DNA of 64,000 nt, taken from contig JANUBW010000001.1 of the NCBI GenBank assembly GCA_024809215.1, positions 1,178,001-1,242,000 of the forward strand. The letters are read 5' to 3'. This document shows positions 34,689 to 43,963 of the stretch, in pieces. Position 1 is the stretch's first letter; every line of letters starts with the position of its first letter. Origin of the DNA: Niastella sp. OAS944 (GTDB lineage: Bacteria; Bacteroidota; Bacteroidia; Chitinophagales; Chitinophagaceae). The position numbers were made by a program, and so were the translations under genes. The notes beneath the pieces were generated by a model. That model did not search any database and was not told the DNA's origin. It saw only the letters and a list, made by a program, of their open reading frames with translations.

Positions 34689-35630
34689 TTAAGATACAAC
34701 ACTCACTGCACTCGGCTTACAAATCCAATCAAAGAAACCAACACTTCTCAAATCGGCTTCAAGCAATTTGTATTCATGCTCTTTGAAGGGACTTAGCGGA
34801 TAACGCACATTGCCACAGTCGAGCCCAATTAGTTTCATCATGGCTTTTTGCGCTCTTAAACCGCCATATTTTACAATCACCCGCACCATTTCTACTGAAA
34901 TATATTGCAAACGTTGTGCTTCTTTTACATTGCCTTTTTTAAATTCTTCCATTAAAGCATTGTACAATGGCGCTACAAAATTATACGTGCTGCCAATAAA
35001 GCCCCGGGCGCCGGTTGCCAATGCACCCAACAACATTTCATCGGTACCGTATAGAATATCGTATTTATTATTACTGAAGTTAACACAAGCCTGGTAGTCG
35101 TGGATCAGCGGTGCGGTATATTTTATACCAGCGAATGAAGGAATGGCCTCCCCTGCTTTCTCAAGCAATTTCACCATATCCAAACTGATGCCCGTTAACG
35201 CCGGAATATTATAATAATACAGCGGTAATGAAGGTGCACCTTTGGCAATCTCCTGCAGGCATTGTACCAACAGATCAACTGAATCAACCTTAAAATAAGT
35301 GGAAGGTGTTGCAGAAATACAATCGGCGCCTATTTGTTGTGCATGTTCTGCCAGCTGGCGTGCTTCGGTAATACTGTTGTGCCCTACATGCACAAAAACA
35401 AGCAGCCGCTTACCGGCAGCTTTTACAAATGCTTCGGCCAGTTGTTTTCTTTCTTCAGTGGTAAGGGACGGACCTTCACCTGTGCTTCCGCACACAAACA
35501 TACCCTTCACTTTATTATCAATTAACAGGTTTACAACATCGGGTACTTTACTGAAATTGATAGTTCCATCAGGATACATAGGTGTAAAAGGAGCAGCTAA
35601 CAATCCGCTAATGTGACTAGGTGTGTTCAT
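34689..35630 (-). CDS. nanA: N-acetylneuraminate lyase
   Basis: A 313-residue DHDPS/NAL-family aldolase. Motifs: GSTGEGPSLT (substrate carboxylate loop), YYYNIPALTG (catalytic Tyr) and GIKYTA (Schiff-base Lys). The YYYNIPALTG and GTDEMLL forms favour neuraminate lyase over dihydrodipicolinate synthase. It splits Neu5Ac to ManNAc and pyruvate in the cytoplasm. It is 13 bp from the sialidase gene and followed by the symporter, which supports the call. C-terminal length is normal. Confidence 0.88.
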   Translation of the reverse strand: MNTPSHISGLLAAPFTPMYPDGTINFSKVPDVVNLLIDNKVKGMFVCGSTGEGPSLTTEERKQLAEAFVKAAGKRLLVFVHVGHNSITEARQLAEHAQQIGADCISATPSTYFKVDSVDLLVQCLQEIAKGAPSLPLYYYNIPALTGISLDMVKLLEKAGEAIPSFAGIKYTAPLIHDYQACVNFSNNKYDILYGTDEMLLGALATGARGFIGSTYNFVAPLYNALMEEFKKGNVKEAQRLQYISVEMVRVIVKYGGLRAQKAMMKLIGLDCGNVRYPLSPFKEHEYKLLEADLRSVGFFDWICKPSAVSVVS

Positions 35631-35643
35631 TTATATTGATTTA

Positions 35644-36807
35644 TTACTGTTTCAACAATTCTTTCGCTGTCAGTTTTTGAAAAATGATAGTTTCATATGG
35701 GTTCTTTGTTCCAGCTTCGTACAAACAACCAATAATGCCATTGGCCAATAACGCCATGCTTGAATAGGCCGATGGGCCTGTATAAAGGGTACGGATAACC
35801 GGCCAGGTTTGGCCTTCATCAAAGCTTGCCCTAATGGTCATATTAATACGTTTGGCCGATGCCGGGTTCAGGAACAGCATACAACTCTTTGACTTTTTGC
35901 CCGGCCATGCGTATCGAAGTATGCTTGCCTGGCAAACGGGTTCAACCAATACAGGCTGGTCAACAGGGCCCGTCCAGCTAATGCCGCCATCATAACTAAT
36001 GGCATGAGCGCGACAATTGCGCTGAAAGTACGAGCGCATATTCATGAGCAGGGTACCATTGCCATCGGCCACTTCTACCACCTGGCATTCATTCATCTTT
36101 GGTGTAATGGTGCCGCCCAGTTTCCAGGTAGCGCCATGATCGTCGCTGTAAATGCTATGTGAGCCCATGTTCGGGTGGCCCTGCTTTGGAATAGTGGTTG
36201 AGTCGTCGTAACTAAAATCGCAGGGGACCACCAGCCGGCCTTTATTGGGCCCGTTCTTTATTTGAATGCCAATGCCCGGCCCGGTAGCATACCAACCCCA
36301 CTCCTTCTTTTTAGTAGTGGCTGTTATTTCTTCAGGGGCACTAAAGGTAACACCATCATTGGTGCTACGGCTTATCCATACGGTACGGGTGCTGCGACTG
36401 AGCTTTTTTATGATATCACTTTCTTTGTCGCCGCCTAAGTTGTGGGTCATTAATAAACATATGGTGCCGGTTACGGCATCCACAACAGGACACGGATTAC
36501 CACAGGTATTGATACTATCGTCCCAAATAACCTGTTGGGCGCTCCAGGTGCGGCCACCATCGGTTGAGCGTTTCAATAATATATCTATATCACCGGCATC
36601 GGCGGCATTATTCTTTCTGCCTTCGCAAAAAGCCAGCAGCGTGCCGTTGTTTGTTGTTACCATGGCGGGTATGCGATAGCTTTTATAACCGTCCGTGCCA
36701 GATACAAAGAGCGCAAGGGTATCGGGCTTTTGTTCCTGTGCACGAACGGGAAACGGTAGCCATGTAAGCGTAACCAAAACAATGAGTAAAAGAAGTATTC
36801 TTTGCAT
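35644..36807 (-). CDS. Exo-alpha-sialidase (neuraminidase)
   Basis: A 387-residue GH33-type enzyme with a signal peptide (MQRILLLLIVLVTLTWLPFP, cut near AQEQK). It has the YRIPAMV motif carrying the first active-site Arg, and Asp boxes STDGGRTW, SDDHGATW, SYDGGISW and SFDEGQTW on a six-blade propeller. It releases terminal sialic acid from glycans, either in the periplasm or outside the cell. It lies between the 328-residue-class aldolase and nanA with gaps of 9 and 13 bp, so it is co-transcribed with them. Confidence 0.92.
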   Translation of the reverse strand: MQRILLLLIVLVTLTWLPFPVRAQEQKPDTLALFVSGTDGYKSYRIPAMVTTNNGTLLAFCEGRKNNAADAGDIDILLKRSTDGGRTWSAQQVIWDDSINTCGNPCPVVDAVTGTICLLMTHNLGGDKESDIIKKLSRSTRTVWISRSTNDGVTFSAPEEITATTKKKEWGWYATGPGIGIQIKNGPNKGRLVVPCDFSYDDSTTIPKQGHPNMGSHSIYSDDHGATWKLGGTITPKMNECQVVEVADGNGTLLMNMRSYFQRNCRAHAISYDGGISWTGPVDQPVLVEPVCQASILRYAWPGKKSKSCMLFLNPASAKRINMTIRASFDEGQTWPVIRTLYTGPSAYSSMALLANGIIGCLYEAGTKNPYETIIFQKLTAKELLKQ

Positions 36808-36816
36808 AGTCAGTTC

Positions 36817-37770
36817 CTATCTATAAGTATTTACTTCACTTAAAATAAAAAACTCAGACATCATTTCATGGGCAATGGAGCGCAGGCTGGCCACCTCGCT
36901 TTCATTGATGCCACAGTAAGGCCAGCGCAAACGGGTACCCACATTCGCCCACCCACCAATAGCTGCCAGTAATTTATCTGCAGCCTGATTGGTGTAGCCC
37001 TTAGTAGTGATATAAGGCGCAATATGCTGGCTCATGAACAACTGGATCCAACGCTCCAGGTTCAATGCACGTGGCATATCTGTAAGCATTAGTTCGTACC
37101 ACTGCTGTGCTGCCGCAGGGTGCAAACAGGCAACGTTTGAATAGGCACCATGCGCCCCTAAACTTATACCTGTTGCCAAATGATGGCCCGGTACAAAAAC
37201 CGAAATACCGGGCGCATATTTTTTCATGGCTATATACCACTCAGCATCACCACCGCCAACTTTACAACCAACGAGGTTGATACCGGCTTCTTTCAGTTGG
37301 TGAAATTCTTCGGGTATCAATCGCTTTTTGGCATGAGGAGGATTATATAAAACCAGGCCCACCGGCCCTGCTACTGCGCTTAACTCTTTCAGGTAGTTGA
37401 TCACATCACGCATGGACGGTACCGACCAGTCGGGCAGAATAACCTGTATAGCTCCCGGTTGTAATGCAGCGGCACGTTTTACCCGTTCGCGCGCCATAAC
37501 CGGACTGGTATGGCAGGCGCCGATCTGAAAAGGCATACCGGCCGCATTACATTTTTCGGCCAGCATGGTATTGATAGTATCAAACTCTTCTTCGGTTTGA
37601 TTATAAAACTCACCGGCCGTGCCATTTGAGTAAATCCCATTCACCTGCATGGTGATAAGGGTATCTATTTCATCTTCCAGGTTATGGTAATTAATACTGT
37701 CATCGTTATTAATGGGTAATAACAATGTGCCCCAATTGCCCCTAATCTCAGATGCTAATAATGGTTTCAT
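36817..37770 (-). CDS. DHDPS-family aldolase, second paralogue
   Basis: A 317-residue protein from MKPLLASEIRGNWGT; an ATG 33 nt upstream is less likely because it adds a polar leader. The TIM-barrel aldolase family is shown by GIYSNGTAGEFYNQT (carboxylate loop), VLYNPPHAKK (Tyr) and LVGCKVGGGD (Schiff-base Lys). It differs clearly from nanA nearby: the loop is NGTAGE rather than GSTGEG. A lyase on a related 2-keto acid, perhaps a modified or 4-O-substituted sialic acid breakdown product, is possible but unproven. It sits between susD and sialidase genes in the same unit. Confidence 0.8.
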   Translation of the reverse strand: MKPLLASEIRGNWGTLLLPINNDDSINYHNLEDEIDTLITMQVNGIYSNGTAGEFYNQTEEEFDTINTMLAEKCNAAGMPFQIGACHTSPVMARERVKRAAALQPGAIQVILPDWSVPSMRDVINYLKELSAVAGPVGLVLYNPPHAKKRLIPEEFHQLKEAGINLVGCKVGGGDAEWYIAMKKYAPGISVFVPGHHLATGISLGAHGAYSNVACLHPAAAQQWYELMLTDMPRALNLERWIQLFMSQHIAPYITTKGYTNQAADKLLAAIGGWANVGTRLRWPYCGINESEVASLRSIAHEMMSEFFILSEVNTYR

Positions 37771-37792
37771 TATCGTTTTTGTATTGGCTGTT

Positions 37793-37834
37793 CTCATTAG
37801 CACATTAGCATATTAGCTAATTATCACATTATTC
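37793..37834. repeat. Short word repeat CATTAGCACATTAGC
   Basis: CATTAGCACATTAGCATATTAGC, given as its 10-bp step: CATTAGCA, CATTAGCA, TATTAGCT, then AATTATCACATTATT. It lies directly downstream of the susD stop codon. Confidence 0.5.
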
Positions 37835-39307
37835 TTAATATCCGTCTGTTTGTTTTAACTGATCGTTATTCGCAAGCACATTTGCAGCGAGGGGCCAATA
37901 CAATGGTGTGGTTTTTCCTACCAGGTTGGGCACATAGGTGTATATATCAATAGTACCACCTTTATGAAACCGAACCAGATCGTACCAGCGTTTGTTCTCA
38001 AAGAACAATTCACGGCCACGCTCATCGAGTATTTCTTTTTCAACACTTGCTTTATCGGCAACGCCGGCATAATTGCCTATACCTGCGCGCACACGGGTTT
38101 TGTTCAGGTATTCAATTGCTTTTGTGGTATTGCTTATACCAGCGTAGGCTTCAGCTGCCATCAGATATATTTCACCCAACCGGTACAGAATTACATCATT
38201 GTCCGAAACCCGGTCGTCGGTGTATTTATTTCCGGGCAGCTTGGTGATCCATGAGATCTTAAGCGTTGACCCCTGGCGTTCGGTAACCCAGGTAAAGGGA
38301 ATACGTTTATCGCCAGTGGGGTATAAAGCTTTTGATTTGGCACTTATTTGATATGCGCCCTGACCATTTGAAGTAGTTTGGCAATATGGCAAACTGTCGA
38401 GATTGCTTGCACCTGTAATACCGGTAAGATAAGGCAGTGCATTGAGCCCGTAATTAGCACCGCTTTCATCGCGATTGAAAAAGGCGGCAAGTATGATCTC
38501 GCTATTGGCACGGGTAGTGGTCACTTCCTTAAAGTCGGAGCGTAAGCTAACGCCGGTTGTTTTTTCTACTTCGGCCAATGCAGTTATGGCATCATTAAAA
38601 TCATTATCGCCACCACCCAGTACTTTTGCGCTCCACAATTTGGCATCTGCTTTCAATGCCTGGGCGCTTGCATACGAAAAGCGATACCGGCTTGAGATTG
38701 TTTTTGCGGGGTACAAACCGATTGCTTTATCCAGGTCGGCAATGATCTGTTTCATTACATCAACGGCCTTTGAACGGGGCAGCTTAGGTATGTTCTCATC
38801 GCTGATGGCATCGAGCATCAATGGTGTGTCGCCAATAATTCGAATAAGGCTGAAATAAATATAAGCACGTAAACTATAGGCTTCTGCCATCACTCTTTTC
38901 TTTGTGCTTTCGGTGGTAAAAGGAAAATCTTCGATCTTCGACAATAACAGGTTACAGTTACCAATGGCCTTATACCAGTTGGTGTAGTCGAAAGTGCCGG
39001 AGGTTGGCGACAGGTTGTGTGTCCAGGCCTGCGTAAAACGTGAGTTAAGTGCAGATACCAGTTCCTCACTTCTTTCGGTACCGTAGGTTAAACTGTTTGC
39101 TATGCCGGTAATATTCTGCGGGCCTATTTTTGCAGATCCGCGCAGGTACATGTAAATACCCACTACATATGGTTCAAAATCACTTTCAGTTTTAAAATAC
39201 TCATCATCGGTGATCGATGATTCTGTTTTTGTTTCCAGCAATTTCTCGCAACCGGTTTGCACCAACAGCAACCAGCAGCCTATAATCAGAAGAAATGTTT
39301 TTTTCAT
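37835..39307 (-). CDS. SusD/RagB-family nutrient-binding lipoprotein
   Basis: A 490-residue protein with a lipoprotein signal (MKKTFLLIIGCWLLLVQTGC) ending in the lipidated Cys20. It has the SusD-type TPR-helix layout (MAEAYSLRAYIYFSLIRIIGDTPLML, here the region of residues 140-165) and the C-terminal GRELFFENKRWYDLVRF typical of the family. It binds glycans at the cell surface and caps the SusC channel. It is 30 bp from susC. The ligand is inferred to be sialylated glycan from the neighbours. Confidence 0.93.
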   Translation of the reverse strand: MKKTFLLIIGCWLLLVQTGCEKLLETKTESSITDDEYFKTESDFEPYVVGIYMYLRGSAKIGPQNITGIANSLTYGTERSEELVSALNSRFTQAWTHNLSPTSGTFDYTNWYKAIGNCNLLLSKIEDFPFTTESTKKRVMAEAYSLRAYIYFSLIRIIGDTPLMLDAISDENIPKLPRSKAVDVMKQIIADLDKAIGLYPAKTISSRYRFSYASAQALKADAKLWSAKVLGGGDNDFNDAITALAEVEKTTGVSLRSDFKEVTTTRANSEIILAAFFNRDESGANYGLNALPYLTGITGASNLDSLPYCQTTSNGQGAYQISAKSKALYPTGDKRIPFTWVTERQGSTLKISWITKLPGNKYTDDRVSDNDVILYRLGEIYLMAAEAYAGISNTTKAIEYLNKTRVRAGIGNYAGVADKASVEKEILDERGRELFFENKRWYDLVRFHKGGTIDIYTYVPNLVGKTTPLYWPLAANVLANNDQLKQTDGY

Positions 39308-39337
39308 ATTCTGTTATTACAATCGTTATGAATAGGT

Positions 39338-42300
39338 TTACCTGAACCGCACTGAAGCGCCTAAAGAAAACTGGCGGGGACGCGGATAACCAATAGCATC
39401 AAAACCGCTATAGGTTTCGGGGTTCACACCTTTGTATTTAGTTAAGTATCCTATATTATATATGCTACCGAATATATTCAGTCCGGCAATACGTGCTTTT
39501 TTCACCAGCTCTTTCGGTAATTCATAGCCCAGGTAAATTTCGCGGAAGGCAAGAAAATCGCCTTTCTCGAACATAGTGCTTACATCAACACCATACGAGT
39601 TGTTGGTACCTACTGTAGTAACCTGGCGAATATAATTGCGTTGACCAAAATCATAATCGGCAAAAGAGAAGCGGGCGTATTTCTTTCCTACATCACCTGG
39701 TTGTTTCCAAATATCATTACCCAGGGCTTCTGCAGGAGCTCCTTCATTAAAGGCCCTGCCCTGGCCTAACGATCTGGCCAATGCGCCATTACTGATCACA
39801 TGCCCCAGGGCATAGTCCATGGCAAAACGTAATGTGAGGTTCTTATAGGTGAAGGTATTTTGCATACCTCCTATTTTGTCGGGCGCCCTGTAGCCCATGA
39901 ACACCATATCGCGGCTATCAATAATGTTATCATCATTTAAATCGGCCCAAATGTAATCACCGGCACGTTTGCCTACGGTTTGCCCTGAAGGTGAAGCCAT
40001 CAGGTCTTTTTTATTCCAGGCAGCCGCTTCGGCGTCGGTTGAAAAAACACCATCTACTTTGAATGCATACAAACTGTAAGGCCTTTCACCTTCAGCAATA
40101 CCACCTACTTCTATTTCACTCTTTGAACCTTGATCATATATAACACCTCCGTTCTGGCGGTTCTTATCGCGGCCATTATCCGGCAGGTCAACAACAAGGG
40201 TACGGTTCAATGCAAACGAGAAATTGGTTTTCCATGTAAATGCCTTGTATTTTAAAACAGTGGCTGATAGTTCTACTTCAACACCCCTGTTACGCAATGA
40301 TCCGTTGTTGTATACCATTGTTGGGAATGGCCCTTCCAATGGTAATGGACGTGAAGCCAGTCTGTTTTTGGTTAACTTATTGTAGTAGTCGACCGTTAAC
40401 ATAATACGGTTTTGCAGAAATCCTGCATCAATAGCCAGATCGGTGGTTTGTGTAGTTTCCCAAATGAGATTACGGTTAGCCAGGTTTTCGCGTACGATAC
40501 CGCTTGTTTGCGCATAGGTTGTACCGGAATAACTTCCATAGGTATCCCCTACTTTAAGGTCATTCAAACCTGCACTGCCCACACTTGCCCGTAATTTTAA
40601 GGTGCTTACATATTTACTATTCCAAAAAGATTCATTGTGCAGGTTCCAGCCTATTGATAAAGCCGGGAACAGGGCGTATTTATTACCGGGCGCAAAATAA
40701 GAGAACCCATCATACCGCAGTGAACCGCTCAACAGGTACCTGCTATCATAATCGTAACTGAACTGACCAAAATAACTGGCAGAACGTTTGTCTTCCAAAC
40801 TGGTACTGAACTCGGTCACATTGGTAACCAGCTGATCGTTTACCAGCGCCGTTGTTGGTTCTTCAATAGTATATATGTAATCGTTTGTTGCACGTTGCGA
40901 TCCAATTTTTACAACATTCTCCTGGTAGCGGGTATAGTTAAAACCTGCCAGTACACTAAGGTTATGATTACCAAAAGAATGGTCATATTGTAAGATCTGG
41001 TCAATCATCAACTGCCGCATATTGGTGGTGTTCTCAGACTTCTGACGGCTTGTTGATAACTGTATTGAGCCAGGATAGGCTTTTCTGAACAGCATGCTGC
41101 GGTTATCATCCATCACATAAGAAACAGCCGGTCTGAAATGAAGTCCTTTTACAATAGTTACATCCCCGGCCAAACGACTTATAATGCGTTCGGTATTCAC
41201 CCGGGTATCGTCGTATTTAAGCGTATGAAAACGATTGCGGGTAGATGTTACTTCGCCAAAGGTGGGCGTACCATCGTCGCGGAAAATGCGAATGAGCGGC
41301 GTTATGCGGGTAGCGCGTACAAGATCATTGGTATATGACTCAACATAGTTAGGTATTACATTCTGATAGTTTACCATGGCATCGAGCTTGAAATTGCTGG
41401 TAACTTTAAACCCGAAATTGCCCAGTACGTTATACCGTTTATAATTGGTGCCAACAAAAATACCCTGCTGGTTTACATAACCCATGGACAGGTTATAGTT
41501 GGCACTTTCACCACCACCATTTACACTTGCGTTATAGTTGTCTGAAATACCGGTATTCCATAACATATCCTGATAATTATTATCAGCATACAACAGTTTG
41601 GTGCCCGGGTTTATAGGATCATCCATTACCTGCCATCCTTTAGTAAGCAGGTCATCGACGTATGCCTGACCTTCAACAGCAACTATGTTATCATACAGCG
41701 CGGTAAGGTTAATTGAGTTGCTGTACTGTCCTTTTGTTGTGAACACCGTTGTGCCTGCAGAAAAACCGCCCTTATTCAACAGGTTATCTTTATTAAGGGC
41801 ATCGGCGGTATTTTTTACGGTAGTGCGGGCCAGGGTGAGATAATCTTTAGCGCTTAAATAATCATAATCACGCATCTGAGTGTCCCAGTTACGGCGATAG
41901 TTAAAAGTTATGGTTGGTTTTGCACCAAACTTTCCGCCCCGGGTCTTAATGACAATTACGCCATTTGCGCCCCGGGCGCCGTAAGCAGCTGTGGAAGCGG
42001 CATCTTTCATTACCTGCAACGATTCAATATCATCGGGGTTAATATCATTCATTGAGCGAAACACCCCATCTATCACCACCAGCGGGTCCGATACATCGAC
42101 ATTGCTATTGGCTTTGCCATCGCTTGTACCCAAACCGGTACCATATGAATTGAGCTTGGTACCGCCACGTATTAAAATATTATTGGCCCCGCTGCCCGGT
42201 TGCCCATTTACAATAGGCACCGAAACACCGGCCAGTTTTCCCTGAATGGCCTGCACCGGGTTTGGGTTTGGGGTGTTTACCATTTCTTCGGCAGCCAGCT

Positions 42301-42679
42301 TTGATACAGCTGCCGCTGTTTTATTCCTTGTTTGCGTCATGTATCCCACCACTACCACATCGGTCATTGCAATGGCTTCGGTATTGAGCGATACATTCAG
42401 CATGTTTTGGCCGTTAATGGCCACTTCCTTTGGTTGCGTACCTATGTAAGAAAAAACCAGGGTATCGTTCAACGAGTTCACTTTTAACACAAACCGCCCG
42501 TTGTTGTCGGTAACAGTGGCCCGGCTGGTGCCTTTTACGGTAACTGTTACATTACTTAATTTTTCTGAAGTGGCGGCCGTTGTTACGGTACCCGAAACTG
42601 TCGTATTGGTTTGCCCAAAGCCAACGGCACTAATCAGTAACCAGCAGCCAATGAGGAACCAGGTAAGAAGAATTTTCAT
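39338..42679 (-). CDS. SusC/RagA-family TonB-dependent transporter
   Basis: An 1113-residue outer-membrane transporter. Signal peptide, then a carboxypeptidase-regulatory-like domain (VSGTVTTAATSEKLSNVTVTV region, residues 28-100), a SusC-type plug (VVVVGYMTQTRNKTAAAVSK, near 110-130; ARGANGVIVIKTRGG, near 235-250) and a 22-strand barrel ending in SLGASVRFR. It imports oligosaccharides, using TonB, in complex with the SusD partner. A -7 box and a palindromic operator lie just upstream. It is the first gene of the sialic-acid unit. Confidence 0.95.
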   Translation of the reverse strand: MKILLTWFLIGCWLLISAVGFGQTNTTVSGTVTTAATSEKLSNVTVTVKGTSRATVTDNNGRFVLKVNSLNDTLVFSYIGTQPKEVAINGQNMLNVSLNTEAIAMTDVVVVGYMTQTRNKTAAAVSKLAAEEMVNTPNPNPVQAIQGKLAGVSVPIVNGQPGSGANNILIRGGTKLNSYGTGLGTSDGKANSNVDVSDPLVVIDGVFRSMNDINPDDIESLQVMKDAASTAAYGARGANGVIVIKTRGGKFGAKPTITFNYRRNWDTQMRDYDYLSAKDYLTLARTTVKNTADALNKDNLLNKGGFSAGTTVFTTKGQYSNSINLTALYDNIVAVEGQAYVDDLLTKGWQVMDDPINPGTKLLYADNNYQDMLWNTGISDNYNASVNGGGESANYNLSMGYVNQQGIFVGTNYKRYNVLGNFGFKVTSNFKLDAMVNYQNVIPNYVESYTNDLVRATRITPLIRIFRDDGTPTFGEVTSTRNRFHTLKYDDTRVNTERIISRLAGDVTIVKGLHFRPAVSYVMDDNRSMLFRKAYPGSIQLSTSRQKSENTTNMRQLMIDQILQYDHSFGNHNLSVLAGFNYTRYQENVVKIGSQRATNDYIYTIEEPTTALVNDQLVTNVTEFSTSLEDKRSASYFGQFSYDYDSRYLLSGSLRYDGFSYFAPGNKYALFPALSIGWNLHNESFWNSKYVSTLKLRASVGSAGLNDLKVGDTYGSYSGTTYAQTSGIVRENLANRNLIWETTQTTDLAIDAGFLQNRIMLTVDYYNKLTKNRLASRPLPLEGPFPTMVYNNGSLRNRGVEVELSATVLKYKAFTWKTNFSFALNRTLVVDLPDNGRDKNRQNGGVIYDQGSKSEIEVGGIAEGERPYSLYAFKVDGVFSTDAEAAAWNKKDLMASPSGQTVGKRAGDYIWADLNDDNIIDSRDMVFMGYRAPDKIGGMQNTFTYKNLTLRFAMDYALGHVISNGALARSLGQGRAFNEGAPAEALGNDIWKQPGDVGKKYARFSFADYDFGQRNYIRQVTTVGTNNSYGVDVSTMFEKGDFLAFREIYLGYELPKELVKKARIAGLNIFGSIYNIGYLTKYKGVNPETYSGFDAIGYPRPRQFSLGASVRFR

Positions 42680-42711
42680 AAATGGCTTATCGTTAGTTTT
42701 GCAATACGTAG

Positions 42712-42726
42712 TTATGTACTACATAA
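42712..42726. promoter_or_regulatory. GntR-type operator at the susC start site
   Basis: TTATGTACTACATAA, a perfect 7+1+7 palindrome in the size range of FadR/FCD operators. It begins 3 bp downstream of the susC -7 box, so a bound regulator would cover the start site. Confidence 0.65.
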
Positions 42727-42728
42727 TA

Positions 42729-42736
42729 CAAATATA
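42729..42736 (-). promoter_or_regulatory. susC promoter -7 box
   Basis: TATATTTG on the minus strand matches TAnnTTTG, 49 nt upstream of the susC ATG. The stretch 42737-43041 upstream of it shows no gene or clear signal. Confidence 0.65.
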
Positions 42737-43041
42737 GAACTATCCTCATTTAATCCAAATAAATTTGGGCGGCAATTTGGCCATGATAACTTTGTAGCTG
42801 TTCTACGCAATATGAGGCGAGCAGGAGCTGTACAATATTCTCTTCTCAAAAAACCGTACAGTGTGCGTATTTTCAATAGTTTAAGTATCTAAAGCACCGA
42901 GCGCGGGAGTAGTGGATTTAGTCCCGGACCACATCCGTAAAAGCCGTTTCTGCCCTATGTTACGCAATCGATTGTGTAAATAAAATTCACTATATGATCG
43001 CTTTATAGCCCGTCATTTTCGACCTAAAAAAGCCACTCTTA

Positions 43042-43056
43042 TTAAGTATTACATAT
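43042..43056. promoter_or_regulatory. Second GntR-type operator, upstream of the regulator
   Basis: TTAAGTATTACATAT matches 12 of 15 positions of the palindrome at 42712-42726. It lies 16 bp upstream of the regulator's -7 box, so autoregulation is likely. Confidence 0.5.
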
Positions 43057-43071
43057 TCGCCTAATTTTTAT

Positions 43072-43079
43072 TACTTTTG
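43072..43079 (+). promoter_or_regulatory. Promoter -7 box of the GntR gene
   Basis: TACTTTTG matches TAnnTTTG. The ATG follows after only 5 nt, so the transcript should be almost leaderless. Confidence 0.55.
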
Positions 43080-43084
43080 AACAT

Positions 43085-43780
43085 ATGAGCTTAGAAAAAG
43101 ACCTTTTTAAACTGAAGCCTATCGCTTATACTACGATGGCCGACCAGGTGGAGAACCACCTGCGTGAGTACATCATTAAGCGTTCTATTAAACCGGGAGA
43201 CCCTATTCCGAAAGAAACTGAAATTGCTCAGGCATTGGGCGTAAGCAGAAATGTGGTACGGGAGGCTTTGAGCCGTTTGCGGATGCTGGGAATGATTGAG
43301 TCGCGCAAAAAGCGTGGTATGATACTTACGCAACCCGATGTAATGAAGGGACTTGAATTGATCATTCACCCTACTATACTCGACGAACATGTTCGCAAGC
43401 AATTGTTTGAATTGCGTTTGGTACTGGAGGTAGGTTTGGGCGATCTTTTGTTTCGACGTAAATCGGATGAGCACCTGAAAAAGCTGGATGCCATTGTTGA
43501 GCGCGAGAATAAAGCCACTACTCAAATTGAACGCATACGTTGTGAGGTTGACTTCCACTCTACTTTATATGAAATGGCCGGCAATGAAACATTAAAACGT
43601 TTTCAGGACATTTTAATGCCGGTATTTGAATATGTAGTAGAATATGAATCAAAACTTGATCATACTTCGGTTGGTTCGGTAACACATGCCGATCTTGTTA
43701 AGATCCTTTATAGCAATAATGCAGAAGCGTATCCGAATGCGATGCGCAAGCATTTGATGCCGCACCTTGATCATTTATAG
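43085..43780 (+). CDS. FCD-domain GntR-family regulator of the sialic-acid locus
   Basis: A 231-residue protein with an N-terminal winged helix (QVENHLREYIIKRSIKPGDPIPKETEIAQALGVSRNVVREALSRL, the region of residues 21-66) and a C-terminal FCD helical ligand domain with metal-binding-type residues (R, D..H, H). FCD regulators respond to organic or sugar acids; NanR proteins are members. It is divergent from susC with two related palindromes between, so it probably represses the locus and itself until a sialate-derived ligand binds. A terminator follows. Confidence 0.88.
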   Translation: MSLEKDLFKLKPIAYTTMADQVENHLREYIIKRSIKPGDPIPKETEIAQALGVSRNVVREALSRLRMLGMIESRKKRGMILTQPDVMKGLELIIHPTILDEHVRKQLFELRLVLEVGLGDLLFRRKSDEHLKKLDAIVERENKATTQIERIRCEVDFHSTLYEMAGNETLKRFQDILMPVFEYVVEYESKLDHTSVGSVTHADLVKILYSNNAEAYPNAMRKHLMPHLDHL

Positions 43781-43825
43781 ATAGAACCTCTTACATACCC
43801 GATTAAAGGGGCTAATTACCTTATT

Positions 43826-43849
43826 AAAGGAGTGCTACGGCACTCCTTT
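43826..43849 (+). terminator. Terminator of the GntR gene
   Basis: AAAGGAGTGC / GCACTCCTTT, a perfect 10-bp stem with tetraloop TACG followed by TTTT-like sequence. Confidence 0.8.
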
Positions 43850-43963
43850 TGCGATTTATTAACACCAGTTATTCTACTGTTAACGAGAATTTATGAAGTA
43901 AACTTTGAACAAAATTGTCGTCATATCGTAGATAATAAACTTTTCACGCAAAAAATATACGAT

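Noticed and set aside
43832-43963. N-terminal extension of the PepSY-like protein
   Set aside because: It would begin inside the preceding terminator and would bury a clear signal peptide that starts at 43964.
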